A stretch of 13,693 nucleotides of DNA. It comes from Bacillota bacterium (lineage in GTDB: Bacteria; Bacillota; Clostridia; Christensenellales; Aristaeellaceae). How positions within the stretch are numbered: position 1 is the stretch's first letter; the number at the start of each line of letters is the position of its first letter. Of this stretch, positions 11,398-13,693 are shown piece by piece. The notes beneath the pieces are model-generated. The model saw only the letters and a program-made list of their open reading frames with translations. It did no database searches and was not told the DNA's origin. The translations under genes and the position numbers were made by a program. The stretch is from NCBI GenBank assembly GCA_023415715.1, contig JAEZJP010000055.1, forward strand, positions 1 through 13,693, written 5' to 3'.

Positions 11398-13620
11398 GTG
11401 GAATTGCAATTTATTCATGCGGGCGGTGAACGGACAACAATGGAGCACGACACGCCCGCGCCGTACTTTCGCCGTGTCTTTCAGGCATCTGCGGGAGAGG
11501 CGGCGGAGTTGATCATCACTGGCCTTGGATTTTACGAGGCATATTGCAACGGCGTCAGGATAACCAAAGGGCAGCTTGCGCCCTACATCAGTGCGCCCAC
11601 GGATCTCGTCTATTACGACCGCTACGACCTTACCCCGTTTATTTGCGGCGGCGTGAACGTGCTGGGTGTATGGCTTGGAAACGGCCTGCAAAACAATCCT
11701 GGCGGCTATGTGTGGGATTTTGACCATGCGCCCTGGGTGGCCGCGCCCAGCTTCGGTTGTCAGCTAACGGTTGGCGGGCGTGTATTGAAAAGTGATGAAC
11801 AATTTCGCACTGCACCCTCGCCGCTTTTGATGGACGACTACCGTTGGGGCGAGGTTTATGACGCACGGCGGGAGCTGAACGGTTGGAACGAGCCTGACTT
11901 CGATGATCGTGCCTGGCTGCTTTCAAAGCCATGTCCGAGGCCTGCCGGCCGGCTCGTCCCATGCGATTGCGAACCCATAGCCATTACCGGGGAGATTGCA
12001 CCGGTCTTAATCACCCGTGAGCCTGATGGCTGGCGATTTGATTTTGGTGTGAACACTGCCGGCGTTTGCCGCCTGCGCGTGCAAGGCAAGCCCGGCCAGC
12101 GGATCGAGCTATATCACGGCGAGCTTTTGACAGACGGCCTCTTCGATAACAGCAACCTGAATTTCGGCCGCAACGCCAAGGATATCAATGTGCAGCGGGA
12201 TATCTACATCTGCAAGGGCGGTGCGGAGGAAAGCTACACGCCCACATTCACATACCATGCATTCCGCTATGTGCTGGTCAAGGGCCTTGACGATACGCAG
12301 GCCACGCCCGAGCTTTTGACGCTGTGCGAATTCCATTCGGACCTCAAAATGCGCGGATCGTTCGCCTGCTCCGATCCCATCGCTGCAAAGCTGCAGGAGA
12401 TCACGCTCCGCTCGGACCTTTCCTGCTTCCAATACTTCCCCAACGACTGTCCTCATCGCGAGAAGAACGGCTGGACAGCCGACGCGGCGCTCTCCTGCGA
12501 ACAAATGCTGCTGAATTTGGCGCCGGAGCGCAGCCTGCGCCAGTGGCTGCACAATATTCGCATGGCGCAGGATGAACGGGGTGCGCTGCCCGGAATCGTA
12601 CCTACGGGCGGCTGGGGCTTTGCATGGGGCAACGGCCCGGCTTGGGACAGCGTGCTTTTTTATCTGCCCTATTTCATCTACCAATATCGCTGGGACGATC
12701 TTATTTTGCGGGAAAACGCCCATGCGATGCTGCGATATCTGCAGTACATAGGTACAAGGCGAAATGAGGAGGGCCTCTACGAGGTCGGCCTGGGCGACTG
12801 GTGCCCGGCGGGACGGCGTGCGGACGACTACAAGTCTCCACTTCGCGTAACCAATACGCTCATGGTTGCGGACCTGGCACGCAAGGCTGCCGAAATGTTC
12901 GCCGCTATTGGCCTTACACGCGAGGAAGCCTTCGCGAAGGATTTGTATGCCAAGACCCGCACTGCCTTCCGCTCGCTTTTAATCGACCAAGTTTCACTGC
13001 TGGTGGAGGGCGCATGTCAGACTTCCCAGGCAATGGCACTTCACTGCGGCATGTTCAATCAGGAAGAAACCGCTCAAGCTTTTGACCAGCTTTTGACGCT
13101 GGTACACACGGCGGATGATCACATGGATGTAGGCGTACTTGGCGGGAGGGTGCTCTTCCATATCCTGACTGATTATGGTCAGAGCGATTTGGCCTATCGG
13201 ATGATTACGCGGTCTGACTTCCCGTCCTACGGCAATTGGCTTCAGCGGGGCGCGACTACGCTGTGGGAAGCATTCCAGAGTAAGGAAAGCGATGCATCTT
13301 ACAGCCATAATCATCATTTCTGGGGCGATGTAAGCGGCTGGTTCTATCAGGCATTGGGCGGCATCAGAGTGTCGTATCGCCGTGTGGATATTCGCCCAAA
13401 CTTCATTTCTCAACTAAGCGAAGTGGACTGCCAGCATGAAACGCCCGTCGGTAAGGTTCAGGTTCATTGGAAGCGCAGCGGCGGTATGGTTTCCCTGAAC
13501 GTTTGCGCTCCGGAGAATCTGTCAGGGCGTATTATTCTGGAAAAACCATGGTGCTTTGTCAGTGGTGACAACGAACGCGATATTTCAAACGGAAGCTGGC
13601 AATGTGTAACCCATAAATAA
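11398..13620 (+). CDS. Alpha-L-rhamnosidase, GH78
   Basis: A 740-residue inverting glycosidase that releases terminal alpha-L-rhamnose from plant glycosides or polysaccharides. N-terminal beta-sandwich domains cover about 1-320 (YEAYCNGVRI, GVWLGNGL, RFDFGVNTAGVCRLRV). The (alpha/alpha)6 barrel follows with DCPHREKNGWTADA at 350-363: D350, acid E355, W359 and D362 match the spacing of the characterised Bacillus enzyme RhaB (D567/E572/W576/D579). The base is E624 in GATTLWEAF, with H640 in NHHFWG 16 residues later, the same spacing as E841/H857. A small beta domain closes the protein (about 655-740). It has no signal peptide, so it is probably cytoplasmic and acts on imported oligosaccharides. 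The GTG start at 11398 follows GGAGG by 7 bases; the frame continues upstream to 11344. No rhamnose transporter or catabolic gene is in view. Confidence 0.9.
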   Translation: MELQFIHAGGERTTMEHDTPAPYFRRVFQASAGEAAELIITGLGFYEAYCNGVRITKGQLAPYISAPTDLVYYDRYDLTPFICGGVNVLGVWLGNGLQNNPGGYVWDFDHAPWVAAPSFGCQLTVGGRVLKSDEQFRTAPSPLLMDDYRWGEVYDARRELNGWNEPDFDDRAWLLSKPCPRPAGRLVPCDCEPIAITGEIAPVLITREPDGWRFDFGVNTAGVCRLRVQGKPGQRIELYHGELLTDGLFDNSNLNFGRNAKDINVQRDIYICKGGAEESYTPTFTYHAFRYVLVKGLDDTQATPELLTLCEFHSDLKMRGSFACSDPIAAKLQEITLRSDLSCFQYFPNDCPHREKNGWTADAALSCEQMLLNLAPERSLRQWLHNIRMAQDERGALPGIVPTGGWGFAWGNGPAWDSVLFYLPYFIYQYRWDDLILRENAHAMLRYLQYIGTRRNEEGLYEVGLGDWCPAGRRADDYKSPLRVTNTLMVADLARKAAEMFAAIGLTREEAFAKDLYAKTRTAFRSLLIDQVSLLVEGACQTSQAMALHCGMFNQEETAQAFDQLLTLVHTADDHMDVGVLGGRVLFHILTDYGQSDLAYRMITRSDFPSYGNWLQRGATTLWEAFQSKESDASYSHNHHFWGDVSGWFYQALGGIRVSYRRVDIRPNFISQLSEVDCQHETPVGKVQVHWKRSGGMVSLNVCAPENLSGRIILEKPWCFVSGDNERDISNGSWQCVTHK

Positions 13621-13631
13621 ACAGGAACAAC

Positions 13632-13659
13632 AAAAAACCCGCGCCATAACGGAGCGGGT
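13632..13659 (-). terminator. Intrinsic terminator of the downstream tRNA (minus strand)
   Basis: ACCCGC (13637-13642) and GCGGGT (13654-13659) form a 6-bp stem with an 11-base loop. On the minus strand it is followed by five or six T. In the plus direction it is followed by CTTCTT only, so it may weakly stop the rhamnosidase transcript as well. Confidence 0.7.
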
Positions 13660-13667
13660 CTTCTTAA

Positions 13668-13693
13668 TGGAGGCGCCATCCAGATTTGAACTG
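13668..13693 (-). tRNA. tRNA 3' end, probably tRNA-Cys (cut by window edge)
   Basis: Only the 3' part is inside the window. Read on the minus strand: the T-loop TTCAAAT, the T-stem strand CTGGA, the acceptor strand TGGCGCC, discriminator T and an encoded CCA. The implied 5' acceptor strand GGCGCCA together with discriminator U is typical of bacterial tRNA-Cys. The anticodon is outside the window, so the identity is inferred; tRNA-Gly also has discriminator U but usually a different acceptor stem. Confidence 0.7.

Noticed and set aside
12109..12723. A 204-codon minus-strand open frame inside the rhamnosidase gene
   Set aside because: It is antisense to the catalytic region of a clear GH78 gene. 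GC-rich codon use on the coding strand commonly leaves such shadows, and the peptide shows no motif.
1..13693. CRISPR arrays, phage genes, transposases, toxin-antitoxin pairs or defence modules
   Set aside because: I looked for regularly spaced repeats and for integrase, transposase, nuclease and toxin motifs on both strands and saw none. The genes here are single metabolic, transport or modification functions.

Overview
The window looks like chromosomal DNA of a fermentative, anaerobic, low-to-medium GC Gram-positive bacterium (Bacillota, probably a Clostridia-type lineage). The reasons are strong AGGAGG-type ribosome binding sites, sigma-A promoters close to TTGACA-17-TATAAT, GTG starts, hairpin/T-run terminators, a glycyl-radical pyruvate formate-lyase with its activase, and tRNA genes with encoded CCA ends. 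The exact genus cannot be read from the sequence.

Layout. (1) 1-1543: 3' part of pyruvate formate-lyase (cut by the window edge), its radical-SAM activating enzyme and a terminator. (2) 1560-4003, minus strand: a compact three-gene ABC-2 exporter operon (ATPase, then two permeases; COG4586/4587/3694-type) with its own promoter. (3) 4004-4348: a non-coding interval with a strong plus-strand promoter, a short stretch ending in an intrinsic terminator, then a second strong promoter directly in front of a VOC (glyoxalase/bleomycin-resistance fold) gene at 4349. (4) 4824-5402, minus strand: an unrecognised cysteine-rich protein, divergent from a two-gene unit of a GNAT acetyltransferase (5490) and a secreted clan GH-A-type glycosidase (6022). 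(5) 7465-8668, minus strand: an isoprenylcysteine-methyltransferase-like membrane protein and a small secreted hypothetical protein. (6) 8833-9597: an aminoglycoside-nucleotidyltransferase-like protein. (7) 9598-9944: a gene-poor stretch with what looks like the broken 3' end of a solute-binding-protein gene. (8) 9945-10874, minus strand: a dienelactone-hydrolase-type alpha/beta hydrolase, with a perfect 38-bp palindrome just upstream. (9) 11109-13693: a GH78 alpha-L-rhamnosidase gene on the plus strand, set between a tRNA-Leu(UAA) gene and the 3' end of a probable tRNA-Cys gene, both on the minus strand.

How the parts fit. The pfl pair is core fermentation (pyruvate to acetyl-CoA plus formate). 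The rest is a patchwork of mostly single-gene or two-gene units: sugar-polymer breakdown (secreted glycosidase, rhamnosidase, perhaps the esterase-like hydrolase and the remnant binding protein), and small-molecule defence or modification (ABC exporter, VOC protein, GNAT, nucleotidyltransferase). I see no CRISPR array, phage module, insertion sequence or complete multi-gene system of unknown type. The items most worth a second look are the promoter-terminator-promoter arrangement at 4146-4315, the 38-bp palindrome, the cysteine-rich protein and the decayed region at 9598-9944.
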